A DNA stretch of 64,000 bases from Roseburia sp. 831b (GCF_001940165.2 NZ_CP135162.1:1601501-1665500); one strand, 5' to 3'. Counted from the stretch's first letter, positions 17,789 through 33,361 are shown. Made by a program: numbers and translations. Notes: generated by a model not told the origin, from the sequence alone.

Positions 17789-19264
17789 TTATTTTTGTGA
17801 AACAAGTGCTTTCATCTGTCCTGAAATTTCATGAATCTCATCTAAGGTTCCATTTAATTCTTTTAATGCATTCATACATGTCTCAAATATGGTAAGGCTC
17901 TCATCTGCAGATGCAGATACCTCCTCGCTGGATGCAGATAAGTTTGTAATACTGTCTGTAATCTGGGTATTGGATGCTAGGATACCATCCACTTCATCTG
18001 TAAGACCTGTCATTGCCTTATGTAATTCTTCTACTTTTTCTTCAATTAAATCAAATTTTTCACCGGTGGAACCTACCATCTCATTCTGCTGGTCAGAAGA
18101 TTCTGCTGCCTTTTGCATACTTTCGGAAGCTTCTTCTACATCTGTTGTCAGTTTCTCGATAATTTCTGTAATCTTTCCTGCTGACTCCTGTGTCTCCTCT
18201 GCCAATTTCCGAATCTCATCTGCTACGACCGCAAAACCTTTTCCTGCTTCTCCTGCACGTGCTGCCTCAATGGAAGCATTCAGTGCTAAGAGGTTTGTCT
18301 GGTCTGAAATACTTTTAATGGTTCCGATAATAACCTCAACCTCTTTGATACGGTTATCTAGTTCTTCTGTTGTCGATCTGGTTTCTAAATTAATGCGTGA
18401 CGTCTCTGTTGCTGTCGTCTTAAGTTCTTCTACAATACCTGCTCCCTCTACAATGGCATCTTTGGAAACCCTAGACGCATCTTTCATGGAGACGGTTTCT
18501 TTTTCCATGTTCTCTAGGCTTGTCTGAATGACACTTGTCATCTTCGTCTGCTGTTCAATTGCTTCCGCTGTCACTCTGACGCTCGCAGCAATCTCCTTCA
18601 CGGAATTATGGCTGTTCTCCATACTCTCTGTCAAAACAGAAGCATTCTCACTTGCAACATCAAATTTTTCTGCCAGTTTCTCGGACAACCCCATAACCTC
18701 AGCTGCCACCTTTGCGCCGGCATCCATCTGGTTTTTCACTTCCTGGATATTCTCATCTGTATGTTTCTTATGCATATTTACTATAATACAGGACACAATA
18801 CCGGCAACAATAATAAAAATGGTCTGTGTCACTACAAGATTTTTAGCTTCATGCACTGTAAACGTAATCTTTACACTATAAATGATACTAAGTACTGATG
18901 CCAGTATCATTGTGATTTTAGCAAACAAACGATCCGTGAATAAAACCGACACTAAAATAATCGGATAAGCCAATGCCTGCATTGCGGTATTGGCTGATGA
19001 AAAAATTACAATTGCATACGTTAACATCAGGCAGGACCCGCAGATCTTAGGGAAAGCACTCTCGTACTTATATCTTACATAACCGGCCGCAAGTCCTCCT
19101 ATTATAAGAAATTCAATTACTGTCCTCATAATCAAAGAACCTTTGTTTCCAATATTCGATAAAATCGACATGATATTAATAATTTCTAATACAGACAGTA
19201 TAATTAATCCTAATACATAAGCAACCCTGTTTTTTTCCTGGTTTTGTTTTATTTGTAAATTCAT
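17789..19264 (-). CDS. Methyl-accepting chemotaxis protein with a multi-helix membrane input domain
   Basis: 491 residues. The first 170 hold about six membrane helices ([66 protein letters not shown]) with almost no external loop, so it has no classic periplasmic ligand domain and may sense within the membrane. The cytoplasmic signalling tip is [20 protein letters not shown] near residue 330, which binds CheA and CheW. No HAMP domain is evident. A perfect 2 x 25-bp tandem repeat lies in its upstream region. Confidence 0.92.
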   Translation of the reverse strand: MNLQIKQNQEKNRVAYVLGLIILSVLEIINIMSILSNIGNKGSLIMRTVIEFLIIGGLAAGYVRYKYESAFPKICGSCLMLTYAIVIFSSANTAMQALAYPIILVSVLFTDRLFAKITMILASVLSIIYSVKITFTVHEAKNLVVTQTIFIIVAGIVSCIIVNMHKKHTDENIQEVKNQMDAGAKVAAEVMGLSEKLAEKFDVASENASVLTESMENSHNSVKEIAASVRVTAEAIEQQTKMTSVIQTSLENMEKETVSMKDASRVSKDAIVEGAGIVEELKTTATETSRINLETRSTTEELDNRIKEVEVIIGTIKSISDQTNLLALNASIEAARAGEAGKGFAVVADEIRKLAEETQESAGKITEIIEKLTTDVEEASESMQKAAESSDQQNEMVGSTGEKFDLIEEKVEELHKAMTGLTDEVDGILASNTQITDSITNLSASSEEVSASADESLTIFETCMNALKELNGTLDEIHEISGQMKALVSQK

Positions 19265-19335
19265 GCTATACTCCGTCCTTTCGTACTATATATGATATTT
19301 CAGTATACTACTATTCTCATTATTTTTCAATAATA

Positions 19336-19385
19336 TTGCATGATTCTACTTCTTTTTTCATTGCATGATTCTACTTCTTTTTTCA
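19336..19385. repeat. Perfect 25-bp tandem duplication
   Basis: Two identical 25-bp units (19336-19360 and 19361-19385), each starting TTGCATGATT and ending TTTTTTCA, 72-121 bp upstream of the chemoreceptor start. Confidence 0.95.
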
Positions 19386-19429
19386 AAATTCTTCTATAAT
19401 GCATTCAACCTTATTTATCATATAGACAC

Positions 19430-19469
19430 AAAAATCGGAGTGACAAGCTTTCGCTGCACTCCGATTTTT
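19430..19469. terminator. Terminator of groEL
   Basis: 13-bp stem (19430-19442 with 19457-19469) flanked by A and T runs, 25 bp after the groEL stop; symmetrical enough to work in both directions. Confidence 0.9.
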
Positions 19470-19494
19470 ATTTTTCATGTTATCTATACTTAGA

Positions 19495-21120
<1,626 letters not shown>

Positions 21121-21166
21121 TCATTACCTCTTTCTATATTTTTTTATTTTCACTCATGCACTCATC

Positions 21167-21282
21167 CTTGGAATGTTATATGCAGCTGCATTTATCATTC
21201 CAAGCGCCCACTCGCATTAAAAATGCTCGTGTTCGTCTGCTCGTCAAATTCACAATTTTGTATGCAAGCATCCAATTGTGAA
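21167..21282. other. Hairpin-rich groES-groEL spacer
   Basis: The 185-bp gap contains inverted repeat CTTGGAATG/CATTCCAAG (21167-21204) with the inner palindrome ATGCAGCTGCAT, a short GCATT/AATGC stem near 21213-21225, and TTCACAATT/AATTGTGAA (21249-21282). None has a T-run that would make it a terminator. Confidence 0.7.
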
Positions 21283-21302
21283 CTTTCCTCGCTAGGTTCG
21301 TT

Positions 21303-21587
21303 CTATTCAACGACTGCTAAAATATCGTTCTGCCTTACGATGATATATTCTTCACCATCTAATTTTACTTCTGTTCCGGCATATTTCGAATAAATCACTT
21401 TCTGACCTGCTTTTACCTGCATAGTCACTTCTTTTCCATCTACCATTCCGCCAGGACCAACTGCAATAACTTCTGCTTCCTGTGGTTTTTCCTGTGCGCT
21501 GCTTGTTAAGATAATTCCGGATTTTGTTGTCTCCTCTGCTTCACACTGTTTTAAAACGACTCTGTCACTTAATGGTACTAACTTCAT
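21303..21587 (-). CDS. groES: 10-kDa co-chaperonin GroES
   Basis: 94 residues, normal for GroES: KLVPLSDRVVLKQCEAEETT at the start, the mobile loop with KSGIILTSSAQEKPQ, and KYAGTEVKLDGEEYIIVRQN near the end. It caps GroEL. First gene of the operon, preceded by a perfect CIRCE element. Confidence 0.99.
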   Translation of the reverse strand: MKLVPLSDRVVLKQCEAEETTKSGIILTSSAQEKPQEAEVIAVGPGGMVDGKEVTMQVKAGQKVIYSKYAGTEVKLDGEEYIIVRQNDILAVVE

Positions 21588-21642
21588 TTTAATTCCTCCT
21601 GTTCCATTATCTTTATTCTATTCAGATTACTTTCTTTGGTTA

Positions 21643-21669
21643 TTAGCACTCATTTCGTTTGAGTGCTAA
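21643..21669. promoter_or_regulatory. CIRCE element
   Basis: TTAGCACTC, nine-base spacer, GAGTGCTAA: an exact match to the HrcA operator, 55 bp upstream of groES. It implies heat-inducible HrcA control. hrcA itself is not in the window. Confidence 0.98.
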
Positions 21670-21827
21670 CCGATAGTCATATAATAGTTTTTTACACCCC
21701 AATTCGCAACTTGATATATTTCTATATATTTTCATATATGATGTTATTATCTTTGTTTTCCTCTCGTTTTCTCTTGTTTTCTTATTTTCCATTGTTTTCC
21801 CTGATTTTATACTTTTTTTACAATTAA

Positions 21828-21900
21828 GATTCGGGTGTCAAAAGGTTGCTCACAAATTTGCCAGTAAGAAAACTGTAAGCAACCTTTTGACACCCGAATC
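21828..21900. mobile_element. Short palindromic element, copy B (73 bp)
   Basis: Starts GATTCGGGTGTCAAAAGGTT and ends with its complement, with little between. Flanks are CAATTAA (21821-21827) and CAATTCA (21901-21907), a possible 7-bp target duplication with one mismatch. Its ends and the segment before the right end match the longer copies at 37808 and 60428; the junction at AAATTTGCC looks like an internal deletion of the long form. No coding capacity. Confidence 0.75.
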
Positions 21901-21917
21901 CAATTCATTGAAACCAC

Positions 21918-21949
21918 AGAAAAAGGAGCCAAATCTGGCTCCTTTTTCT
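21918..21949. terminator. Terminator of galK
   Basis: 14-bp perfect stem (21918-21931 with 21936-21949), four-base loop, T-run on both strands; 26 bp after the galK stop. With CIRCE and element B it accounts for the gap 21588-21975. Confidence 0.9.
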
Positions 21950-21975
21950 TGTGGGGTATTTCAATCTGCTTTTTA

Positions 21976-23214
21976 TTATGAAATATGTACTGCTCCGGTT
22001 GCTCTTAAGTTCATCGGATATACATTTTCTTTTCCAACATATTCTGCAATGTAATCTGCATAATGCTGTGTCTCTTTTTCCGGCACGATGCACATGATAA
22101 CACCTGCGAATCCACCACCATGTACACGGCACATGCCATCGCCAAGTCTATTTAAGAACAATTCTGTCAAGGCAAGGGTACGTGTAATCTTCTGCTCTTT
22201 GCAATCCTGAAGGGAATAACAGTTCTGTAACAGTTCCCAGGAAGAAGTTCCGGACTGTTTCATCAAATCCAGCACCTTCTTGGTATCGTCTGCCTTCATT
22301 GCATCTGCTGCTTCTTTGACACGTCTGTTCTCCTCGAAGAAATGCACCGCACGAAGGAATGCACGGTCGTTTTCGATTTCGTTGCAATGTGCCAAAAGTT
22401 CCTCTAAGGATGTCTCACATAATAAAGAAACGCCTAATACCTTCGCAGCTTCTTTCATTTCATTTGGAATTGAAGAATATTCATCTCCAAGGTCTGCGTG
22501 ACCTTTTCCGGTATTTACGATAACAAGCTGGTAACCTGCTTTTGCAAAAGAAAATTCAACTGCTTTGTACTCCGGCTCATTTCCCTTGGAAAAATCGAAT
22601 AAAACAGGACCACCAACGGCACATGCCATCTGATCCATCATACCGGATGCTTTGTTCCAGAAAACGTTCTCAGCATATTTTCCGGCTTTTGCATAATCAG
22701 AAACACTCATCTTGTTGTCGTTAAAGAAGTAGTTTGTCATGGTGCAGACTAACATCTCAAATGATGCGGAGGAGCTGACTCCTGCTGCTGGAATTACAGT
22801 TGTAGTTACATAAGCATCAAACCCGCCGACCTGGTATCCCATGTTTTTCAAGCCTTCCATCATACCTGCAACCAAAGATGTGGTTCCCTGTACTTTTTCA
22901 ATCTCATCAATCTTGGTAAGATCCACTACGATTTTCTGGTCGTATCCTTCACTTGTGATTCGAATCACATCACTTCCGTTCGGGCATGCCGCACCGATGG
23001 TATCAAGGTCGATACTAGAAGCGATGACCCATCCTCCGTTATGGTCTGTGTGATTTCCAATCATCTCTGTTCTACCAGGCGCAGAGAAAAATTCCATCTC
23101 CTCTTTTTGGTAAATCTCTGTGAAATGTTTTGCAAGATTTTCAAAGCGCTGCTTGCTTTTTGCGCTTTCCCCATAAATTTTTACTAACTGTTCGTCCTGT
23201 GGTAATCTCATCAT
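21976..23214 (-). CDS. galK: Galactokinase
   Basis: 412 residues from ATG at 23214 behind GAAGGGAAGG. An upstream ATG at 23310 in the same frame, with an AAGG site, would add 32 residues. Motifs: FSAPGRTEMIGNHTDHNGGW (galactokinase signature, with NHTDH in place of the usual EHTDY), VTTVIPAAGVSSSASFEMLV (GHMP ATP loop) and RVHGGGFAGVIMCIVP near the C-terminus. It phosphorylates galactose to galactose-1-phosphate for the Leloir pathway. A divergent AraC regulator shares the control region. The minus-strand -10 TATAAT is at 23331-23336 and the leader has a hairpin at about 23292-23322. Confidence 0.95.
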   Translation of the reverse strand: MMRLPQDEQLVKIYGESAKSKQRFENLAKHFTEIYQKEEMEFFSAPGRTEMIGNHTDHNGGWVIASSIDLDTIGAACPNGSDVIRITSEGYDQKIVVDLTKIDEIEKVQGTTSLVAGMMEGLKNMGYQVGGFDAYVTTTVIPAAGVSSSASFEMLVCTMTNYFFNDNKMSVSDYAKAGKYAENVFWNKASGMMDQMACAVGGPVLFDFSKGNEPEYKAVEFSFAKAGYQLVIVNTGKGHADLGDEYSSIPNEMKEAAKVLGVSLLCETSLEELLAHCNEIENDRAFLRAVHFFEENRRVKEAADAMKADDTKKVLDLMKQSGTSSWELLQNCYSLQDCKEQKITRTLALTELFLNRLGDGMCRVHGGGFAGVIMCIVPEKETQHYADYIAEYVGKENVYPMNLRATGAVHIS

Positions 23215-23387
23215 AAATACCTTCCCTTCTTCAATCTTATATGTACAAGGTCCATCCTCCCTTGTAGGATTGCTTCTAAATAAAATATTCACTCGCAAGG
23301 GAACTAGCATCTTCTTCCCTTGCAACTTCTATTATACTGCGTTTTTCAAAAAAAACCTTAACTATGTTTTGCAAAACAGGTAATATC

Positions 23388-23417
23388 TTGCGTTATCAAC
23401 AAAAATCATGGTATTAT
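23388..23417 (+). promoter_or_regulatory. Putative promoter of the AraC regulator
   Basis: -35 TTGCGT (23388-23393), 18-bp spacer, -10 TATTAT (23412-23417), 48 bp before the start codon. Confidence 0.6.
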
Positions 23418-23464
23418 ATAGGTAATTTATTGTGATTCCAAGTTGTAGACAAAGGAGAAAAAAG

Positions 23465-24358
23465 ATGCAGATTGTGACAAACCAGAACCAGAAAGAATTA
23501 AAACAACACGGAAGTGAGGGTTTTCCTTTTCTTGTCAGTTATGAAAGCCTTTCCCGTTACGAATCCGGCTCCTTCCAGTGGCATTGGCATCCTGAAATTG
23601 AGATTACTTATATCCACAGTGGACAGATTCACTATCAGGTAAACCAATCCTCCTTTCATCTAAAGGAGGGTGATATTATTTTTGCAAACGCCAATGCGCT
23701 CCACACCGGAAGCATGGAAAATCAACAGGACTGCGAATATATCTCCATCACATTTTCTCCTAAGCTGATTTCCGGCTTCTCCCACAGTCTGCTCGAACTC
23801 AACTACATTGAACCAATCATTCACAATTTTTCCATGCCAGCTCTTTATATCGACGGCAGTAAAGATTGGCATTCTTCCTTTGCCGCTGTCGTGAAGGATA
23901 TTATTGCATCAAATGAAAAAAAGGCTCCACTCTATGAATTCGAAATTGTCATCGGATTACAAAAACTCTGGAAACTCCTTTACACCGAGAACTTTTCACA
24001 TTCCACTTCCAATGCCCCTGCACACGACCAGCTTGCCTACCAGCGCATCCGGGAAATTATTTCCTACATTGAAAGGCATTATGCAGAACCCATCACGCTT
24101 CATGACATTGCCACCGAGGTTCACCTGTGCGAAAGCGAATGCAGCCGTCTGTTCAAACGCTATATGAAAGTTCCACTTTTTTCTTTCTTGCAGGATTATC
24201 GCATTGAACGAAGTCTGGAATACTTAAAAAATCACGAATCCTTGATTACGATTGCAGAAAAAGTGGGATTTTCTGATTCCAACTATTATTCCAAGGTCTT
24301 TAAAAAAAGAAAAGGCTGCAGCCCAAAACATTACCGGAAAATCTACAATGAATGTTAA
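23465..24358 (+). CDS. AraC-family regulator with cupin sensor
   Basis: 297 residues from ATG at 23465, seven bases after AAAGGAG. N-terminal cupin sugar-sensing domain (FQWHWHPEIEITYIHSGQIH, HLKEGDIIFANANALHTG), C-terminal double helix-turn-helix (ITLHDIATEVHLCESECSRL, LITIAEKVGFSDSNYYSKVF). Divergent from galK across a 250-bp region, so control of galK is plausible. The effector is unknown. Its stop overlaps the stop of the convergent gene within the palindrome TTAA. Confidence 0.93.
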   Translation: MQIVTNQNQKELKQHGSEGFPFLVSYESLSRYESGSFQWHWHPEIEITYIHSGQIHYQVNQSSFHLKEGDIIFANANALHTGSMENQQDCEYISITFSPKLISGFSHSLLELNYIEPIIHNFSMPALYIDGSKDWHSSFAAVVKDIIASNEKKAPLYEFEIVIGLQKLWKLLYTENFSHSTSNAPAHDQLAYQRIREIISYIERHYAEPITLHDIATEVHLCESECSRLFKRYMKVPLFSFLQDYRIERSLEYLKNHESLITIAEKVGFSDSNYYSKVFKKRKGCSPKHYRKIYNEC

Positions 24359-25485
24359 CTGTTTTTCTTCTCATCCATCGTCTCTTTTACCTTTTGTTTT
24401 ACAACTTCATTTCCAGACTTCCAGAGGAGGCGGACTGCACGTGAAAAAAGCTTTTGCGTATCCTCTGGCAGATTTGAGGTTGCCTTTATAATTTCCTGTA
24501 TCTTTTTTAGCTTACTGTTGTAAAAATCATCTACGGTATGAACATTTGCCTCCTCAAGCACAGAAAATGCCGTCTCGACAATTTCCTGGCGCTGCTTTTC
24601 ATTTAACTGCTCTAACCAGTTTTTCATTGTCTTATCGAGCATCAGGCTCTCTGGCGCCACTTCTTTTCCATAGACAAAGTGCTTTCCCAGCACCTCCCAG
24701 GACATCGGATCATGCTGTGCCACACCATGTTCCGTACTTTTTACCACCTCATACCGGCTGTCATGCTCTAGTAAAAGTCCGACAATTGAAGACTCCGGTA
24801 CAATTCTTCGAATCAATGGCTCCATCTTCTGATACTGTGGACTTTCTATTATCTCTTTATGAAAACCAGGCCCATCATTACTGTAAACCGCCACAATATG
24901 TCTCTGAATTGCAGGTTCACACATGACCGCCGCAAAAACAGATAAATTGCCACCCTTCGAATGTCCCCCGATTCGAAGCGTACGTGTGTTCTTTTCCATG
25001 ACATAATTCAGATAATTAACCGCTTTTCGCTGCCCCGGCGTCTCCTCTAAATATCCCATGTTAAAATTTTCACGCCATCCCACAATGGTACTGTCCGTGC
25101 CACTGTATGCGACAAAGATACTCTCATCCGGCAGACCGACACAAAGCACCGAGAACTGGGACTGCCGTTTTAAATCGATATCATTGACATACCGCGACAA
25201 TTTGATATCCGCAAAACGTTTGGTCTGTGCCGCCTTTTTCATGACAAAAGCCGACATCTTCGTCATGGAAACCTTTGCCAAGATATCCTCTTCCCTGTTT
25301 TTTTCAAAAAAAAGTTCTGACGCCGCCTTTAAGGTAATGCTTCCCGCTTCCTTTATCCCTGGTACAATCCCGGCAAATTCTACATATACAAGCTGCGACA
25401 AAATGAGATTGTCTATCTCATTAAACGAATCCGCCTCAAAGGACAAATCCCCTCTCCACTCCAAATAATCCATGATATTAGCCAT
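24355..25485 (-). CDS. Mbeg1-like (DUF2974) alpha/beta hydrolase
   Basis: 376 residues, no signal peptide. Begins MANIMDYLEWRGDLSFEADS, typical of the Mbeg1-like family. The nucleophile elbow is RIGGHSKGGNLSVFAA near residue 170 (G-H-S-K-G), with YSNDGPGFH after it, and a His in STEHGVAQHDPMSWEVLG as the likely third residue. The family resembles lipases but its substrate is not established. The C-terminal 70 residues are charged and helical. Its stop codon overlaps that of the AraC gene. Confidence 0.85.
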   Translation of the reverse strand: MANIMDYLEWRGDLSFEADSFNEIDNLILSQLVYVEFAGIVPGIKEAGSITLKAASELFFEKNREEDILAKVSMTKMSAFVMKKAAQTKRFADIKLSRYVNDIDLKRQSQFSVLCVGLPDESIFVAYSGTDSTIVGWRENFNMGYLEETPGQRKAVNYLNYVMEKNTRTLRIGGHSKGGNLSVFAAVMCEPAIQRHIVAVYSNDGPGFHKEIIESPQYQKMEPLIRRIVPESSIVGLLLEHDSRYEVVKSTEHGVAQHDPMSWEVLGKHFVYGKEVAPESLMLDKTMKNWLEQLNEKQRQEIVETAFSVLEEANVHTVDDFYNSKLKKIQEIIKATSNLPEDTQKLFSRAVRLLWKSGNEVVKQKVKETMDEKKNS

Positions 25486-25659
25486 AGCTGCCTTCCCCCC
25501 TTCTCTTTGTTTCTAATTCTATTTTACACCAATTATATGCGGAAACAAAGCATTGCGCAAAAGAATCTTGCATAGCAATTTTCTACAATCGAAAGAAAAA
25601 GAGCCCGCTATTGCAGACTCTTTTCTAAATAAGAAGAAAACTGATGTAATCTTTAATAT

Positions 25660-27393
25660 TTATCTTTCTAATTTGAATTTTCCAACCAGCCCATTCATGG
25701 ATTCTGCCTCTGCTGATAATTCCTCGCTGGTTGCAGATGATTCTTCTGCTGTTGCAGAATTCGACTGAATAACTTCAGAAATCTGGTTGATACCAGCCTC
25801 TGCCTCATCCATCGCCTGTGCCTGGGATGCCGCAATCTCGCTCAGTGTCTTAGAGGAATCAGCTATCTTTCTGACACCTTCTACAACACCTTCAATAGAA
25901 GATGCTGCGCTCTCAGCTGCCTTATTTCCCTCCTCAATCTCTTTTAAGGAGCCTTCAATCAACTGACGTGTATCTACTGCAGACTGTGCACTCTGCTCTG
26001 CTAATTTTCCAATCTGTTCTGCTACAACCGCAAATCCTTTACCCGCTTCTCCTGCTCTTGCCGCCTCAATTGCAGCGTTCAATGAAAGAAGGTTGGTCTG
26101 GCTTGCAATACTCTCAATTTCAGAAATGATGCTCTCAATCTGCTGTGATGTCTCATTGATTGCATTCATGGATTCTACCATGGCTCTCATCTCTGTACGG
26201 CTGTCCTCTGCCTCAGAAGCATACTGCTGTGCCTGACGGTAAGATTCTTCTACATGTTCTGCCGTCTTGTTGACACCTTGTGTGATATCAGCAAAAGTTG
26301 CCTGTAACTGTTCTACGGAGGCTGCCTGATCGGTAGAGCCTTCTGCCAATGCCTGGGATGCCTGCGCCAGATTTTCTGCACCCGCAGTTACCTGCTGGGA
26401 TGCTTCCTCAATCTGCTGCAAAGTCTCTGACATCTGTTTTTTCATTTTACGCATTGCCAAAATCAAGGCTTTGAAATCACCGGCATATTTTTCTTCCATG
26501 GATGTACCGACTGTGTAATCCCCCTCTGCCATAGCGCCTAATAAATGTCCTGAATCTGTGATAATTGCATTCAGATTGTCTGCCATGTCTTTTACCTGTG
26601 TAATCATCTCAGACACTTCATCTTCTGTCTCTGCCTCCGGGAATGGGGAATGTAAATCTCCCTTTGAAAATTCTGCAAAACGATTGGATAATTTCCCCAT
26701 TGGAATTGCAATTCCATCTGCAATTTTCCTGCCAATTTTCTGTGCTGTAAAATAAGCAATTACTACAACTATGCCAATCAAAGCCACACAAATTCCACTT
26801 AAAACAACCAACATTGTACTTAACGAATTACCCCTGCTTACATTTACATTCAGAAGTTCCGACATATCCGCATAAACTTCCTCATAAAGAGGATCCAACT
26901 GATCATAAGCCATTTTCTGTGCCTTGATGGATTGCTGTATATCCGTAGATGCACCAAGCTCTAAAATTTCATCATCCAGTGACCAATAGGATTCCAATAC
27001 GCTTGCAATATCATTGTATAACTTCTCTTCTTCGGAAGTAACAATGGTATCTTTCATATCTTCAAAGTAACCCTCAAACTTCTCTTTCTTGGTATCATGC
27101 ATATCCTGTGCTTTTTTGATAGCATCTGCATCCTGGTAACCAATAGATGCACGTGTTGCACTTCTCGTATCTGCAAATGTAATCATTGCCTTACCAATGT
27201 CACCCTGTGAAAATCCATAATTTTTGAGTGCATAGGAATATCTGTTTGATACTATGAGCAACAATATGATTCCAATAAGCGAACCAATATCTGCCATAAA
27301 GATAACCATCTGGAATCCCTTTAGCAGCCTTGGCCTGATTTTCATCTTATTCATACCTTTCATTTTTTTCTCAAGTTTGTCGTCCCTTTTCAT
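25660..27393 (-). CDS. Methyl-accepting chemotaxis protein, 4HB type
   Basis: 577 residues from ATG at 27393 behind GAGGAGGG. Membrane helix at about 27-48 ([19 protein letters not shown]), an external four-helix-bundle-like sensor to about 200, second helix ([20 protein letters not shown]), HAMP domain, then the signalling domain with tip [20 protein letters not shown]. The Gln- and Ala-rich [20 protein letters not shown] near the end is a methylation helix. Ligand unknown. It follows the galactanase by 132 bp on the same strand. Confidence 0.95.
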   Translation of the reverse strand: MKRDDKLEKKMKGMNKMKIRPRLLKGFQMVIFMADIGSLIGIILLLIVSNRYSYALKNYGFSQGDIGKAMITFADTRSATRASIGYQDADAIKKAQDMHDTKKEKFEGYFEDMKDTIVTSEEEKLYNDIASVLESYWSLDDEILELGASTDIQQSIKAQKMAYDQLDPLYEEVYADMSELLNVNVSRGNSLSTMLVVLSGICVALIGIVVVIAYFTAQKIGRKIADGIAIPMGKLSNRFAEFSKGDLHSPFPEAETEDEVSEMITQVKDMADNLNAIITDSGHLLGAMAEGDYTVGTSMEEKYAGDFKALILAMRKMKKQMSETLQQIEEASQQVTAGAENLAQASQALAEGSTDQAASVEQLQATFADITQGVNKTAEHVEESYRQAQQYASEAEDSRTEMRAMVESMNAINETSQQIESIISEIESIASQTNLLSLNAAIEAARAGEAGKGFAVVAEQIGKLAEQSAQSAVDTRQLIEGSLKEIEEGNKAAESAASSIEGVVEGVRKIADSSKTLSEIAASQAQAMDEAEAGINQISEVIQSNSATAEESSATSEELSAEAESMNGLVGKFKLER

Positions 27394-27525
27394 TGTTTCC
27401 CTCCTCGCTTCCCTGCTTTATCCTGATTACTTTTATTTTAATCCTGCCCGCGATTTGATTCAATAAGGCAACGCCCTTGATTTCGTCAACTTCGTTCTCA
27501 ATTTCTCCAACTTCAAGAATTTCTT

Positions 27526-31642
<4,117 letters not shown>

Positions 31643-31685
31643 AAAAAAAGAGAAACTAATATCAAATTACGATACTAGCTTCTCT
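31643..31685 (-). terminator. Terminator of the hydrogenase gene
   Basis: 15-bp stem with two G-T pairs (31649-31663 with 31671-31685), seven-base loop and T-run on the minus strand, 93 bp after the hydrogenase stop. Confidence 0.8.
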
Positions 31686-31777
31686 TCCTCACTCTTAATA
31701 TAATGTCATTGCCCTTGCGGTCTGGGTGATTATCTGTCAGGAACGTCTTTTGCAGCCCCTCTTTGTATTTTTCTCTA

Positions 31778-33226
31778 TTATTCACGATGCATGGAGAAGG
31801 AATCCATCTCATAATGAGTTAAGTTTTCATGAATTCCACGTTCGTCTGCCTGATTTAACAAGCTTTCACGATTCTTCTTGGAAGTAATTGGATCATTGTA
31901 GGAGCTTGGTCCGCCAACACATCCGCCTTCACAAACCATACCTTCGATAAAGTCTTCCTGTAATCTTCCTGCTTTCATAAGAAGCAATGCTTTCTTACAT
32001 TCTGCAGCACCATTACACTGACATACTTTAGCGTCGATTTCATCTTCAGATTCTTTTAAACTCTGTAATACAGCAGCTGTAACACCACCGGACTGAGCAA
32101 ATCTCTTTCCATAGATGGAAGATTCCTGGTAATTATTTTCATCTGGTTTTAAGATGACATTCTTTGCACTCATGATGGCGCGAATCTCGCTGTATGTTAA
32201 TACATAGTCTGCATTTCCATCAATCTTCTGGTCTGCCACTTCTGATTTTTTTGCAACACATGGTCCGATGAATACAGTTACGGCATCTGGATCTTTTGCT
32301 TTTACCATACGGGAAACTGCACACATTGGAGAAATGGTAGTTGAAATATTATCTGCCAACTCTGGGAAGTGTTTTCTAACCATATTTACAAATGCAGGAC
32401 AGCAGGATGTCACTTTCTTCTTTCCTTCTTTGTAAGCTTCTGCCCATTCTTCTGCTTCATAGGCAGCTGTCATATCTCCGCCAAGACCTACTTCGATGAA
32501 TCCGTCAAATCCAACTTCTTTCATCGCCTGTTTCCAGCTGTTCATTGTAATGTCAGCACCAAACTGTCCCTCTGTTGCAGGAGCAGCCATTGCATATACT
32601 TTCTTATTCGATTTTAATGCCTCGATAACATCTACGATAGAAGTCTTAGAACCGATTGCACCGAATGGACAGCTATGGATACATTTTCCACAACGGATGC
32701 ATTTCTTTTCGTCAATCACAGAAATTCCATATTCATCATATGTAATCGCATTAACCGGACAACTGAACTTACAAGGTCTCTTCAAATGAGCGATTGCATT
32801 GTATGGACAGGCCTGGGCACATTTTCCACACTCTTTACATTTTGCAGGATCGATATGGGAACGATGACGTCCCGGCTCAATTGCACCAAACTTACATGCA
32901 TTGATACATGCTTTTCCAAGACAGTTCTGGCAGTTCTCTGTTACTGTGTAACTTGAGATTGGACAGTCTTCACAGGCAGAACTGATTACCTGAATTACAT
33001 TTCCATCATCGACTGGTCCTGGAGCCTTGCCTTCTGCAAGTCTGACTCTCTGTCTGATAATCTCACGCTCTTTGTAAATACAGCAGCGGAACTGTGCAGC
33101 TGGTCCTGGAATCAGTTCCATCGCTATGTACTCTTTCTTCTCATCCAATTCACCGGCGAATGCAAGGCGCGCCACCTCATGAAGTACATCATGTTTAATT
33201 TTAATTACATTTTCGTCAGCATACAT
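31778..33226 (-). CDS. [FeFe]-hydrogenase, group B-like, with extra Fe-S clusters
   Basis: 482 residues. Residues 80-200 carry cysteine groups for at least three [4Fe-4S] clusters (CEDCPISS, CQNCLGKACINAC, CKECGKCAQACPYNAI, CIRCGKCIHSCPFGAI). The H-cluster domain follows: L1 TSCCPAF, L2 IGPCVAKKSE, L3 EGMVCEGGCVGG. All four H-cluster cysteines are present, so it should be an active enzyme if the maturases (not here) exist. L1 ends in Phe where group A has Trp, and L3 lacks GGGQP, which suggests group B. It would exchange electrons between ferredoxin and protons. A Rex-like site lies in its leader. Confidence 0.92.
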   Translation of the reverse strand: MYADENVIKIKHDVLHEVARLAFAGELDEKKEYIAMELIPGPAAQFRCCIYKEREIIRQRVRLAEGKAPGPVDDGNVIQVISSACEDCPISSYTVTENCQNCLGKACINACKFGAIEPGRHRSHIDPAKCKECGKCAQACPYNAIAHLKRPCKFSCPVNAITYDEYGISVIDEKKCIRCGKCIHSCPFGAIGSKTSIVDVIEALKSNKKVYAMAAPATEGQFGADITMNSWKQAMKEVGFDGFIEVGLGGDMTAAYEAEEWAEAYKEGKKKVTSCCPAFVNMVRKHFPELADNISTTISPMCAVSRMVKAKDPDAVTVFIGPCVAKKSEVADQKIDGNADYVLTYSEIRAIMSAKNVILKPDENNYQESSIYGKRFAQSGGVTAAVLQSLKESEDEIDAKVCQCNGAAECKKALLLMKAGRLQEDFIEGMVCEGGCVGGPSSYNDPITSKKNRESLLNQADERGIHENLTHYEMDSFSMHRE

Positions 33227-33253
33227 CGTATTTTTTACCTCTCTATATTTCGT

Positions 33254-33285
33254 TCGTTAATTTTTTAACCATCTTATGCATTATA
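33254..33285 (-). promoter_or_regulatory. Rex-like operator and -10 of the hydrogenase gene
   Basis: GTTAA-TTTT-TTAAC at 33256-33269, matching the clostridial Rex core. On the minus strand TATAAT at 33280-33285 lies just upstream, so the site covers the likely start point and would repress at low NADH/NAD+. The -35 is weak. Confidence 0.6.
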
Positions 33286-33361
33286 ACTTAATTGTATGGA
33301 ATTGAAAACCCCTATTTATGTTTTTATTGAAATACATATGGGTGCAATTTCTTCTAGAAAA

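Noticed and set aside
19336..19385. CRISPR-like repeat
   Set aside because: Only two direct units with no spacer between them and no cas genes.
31778..33226. Link of hypA/hypB to this hydrogenase
   Set aside because: The enzyme is an [FeFe]-hydrogenase by its L1-L3 motifs and does not need nickel.
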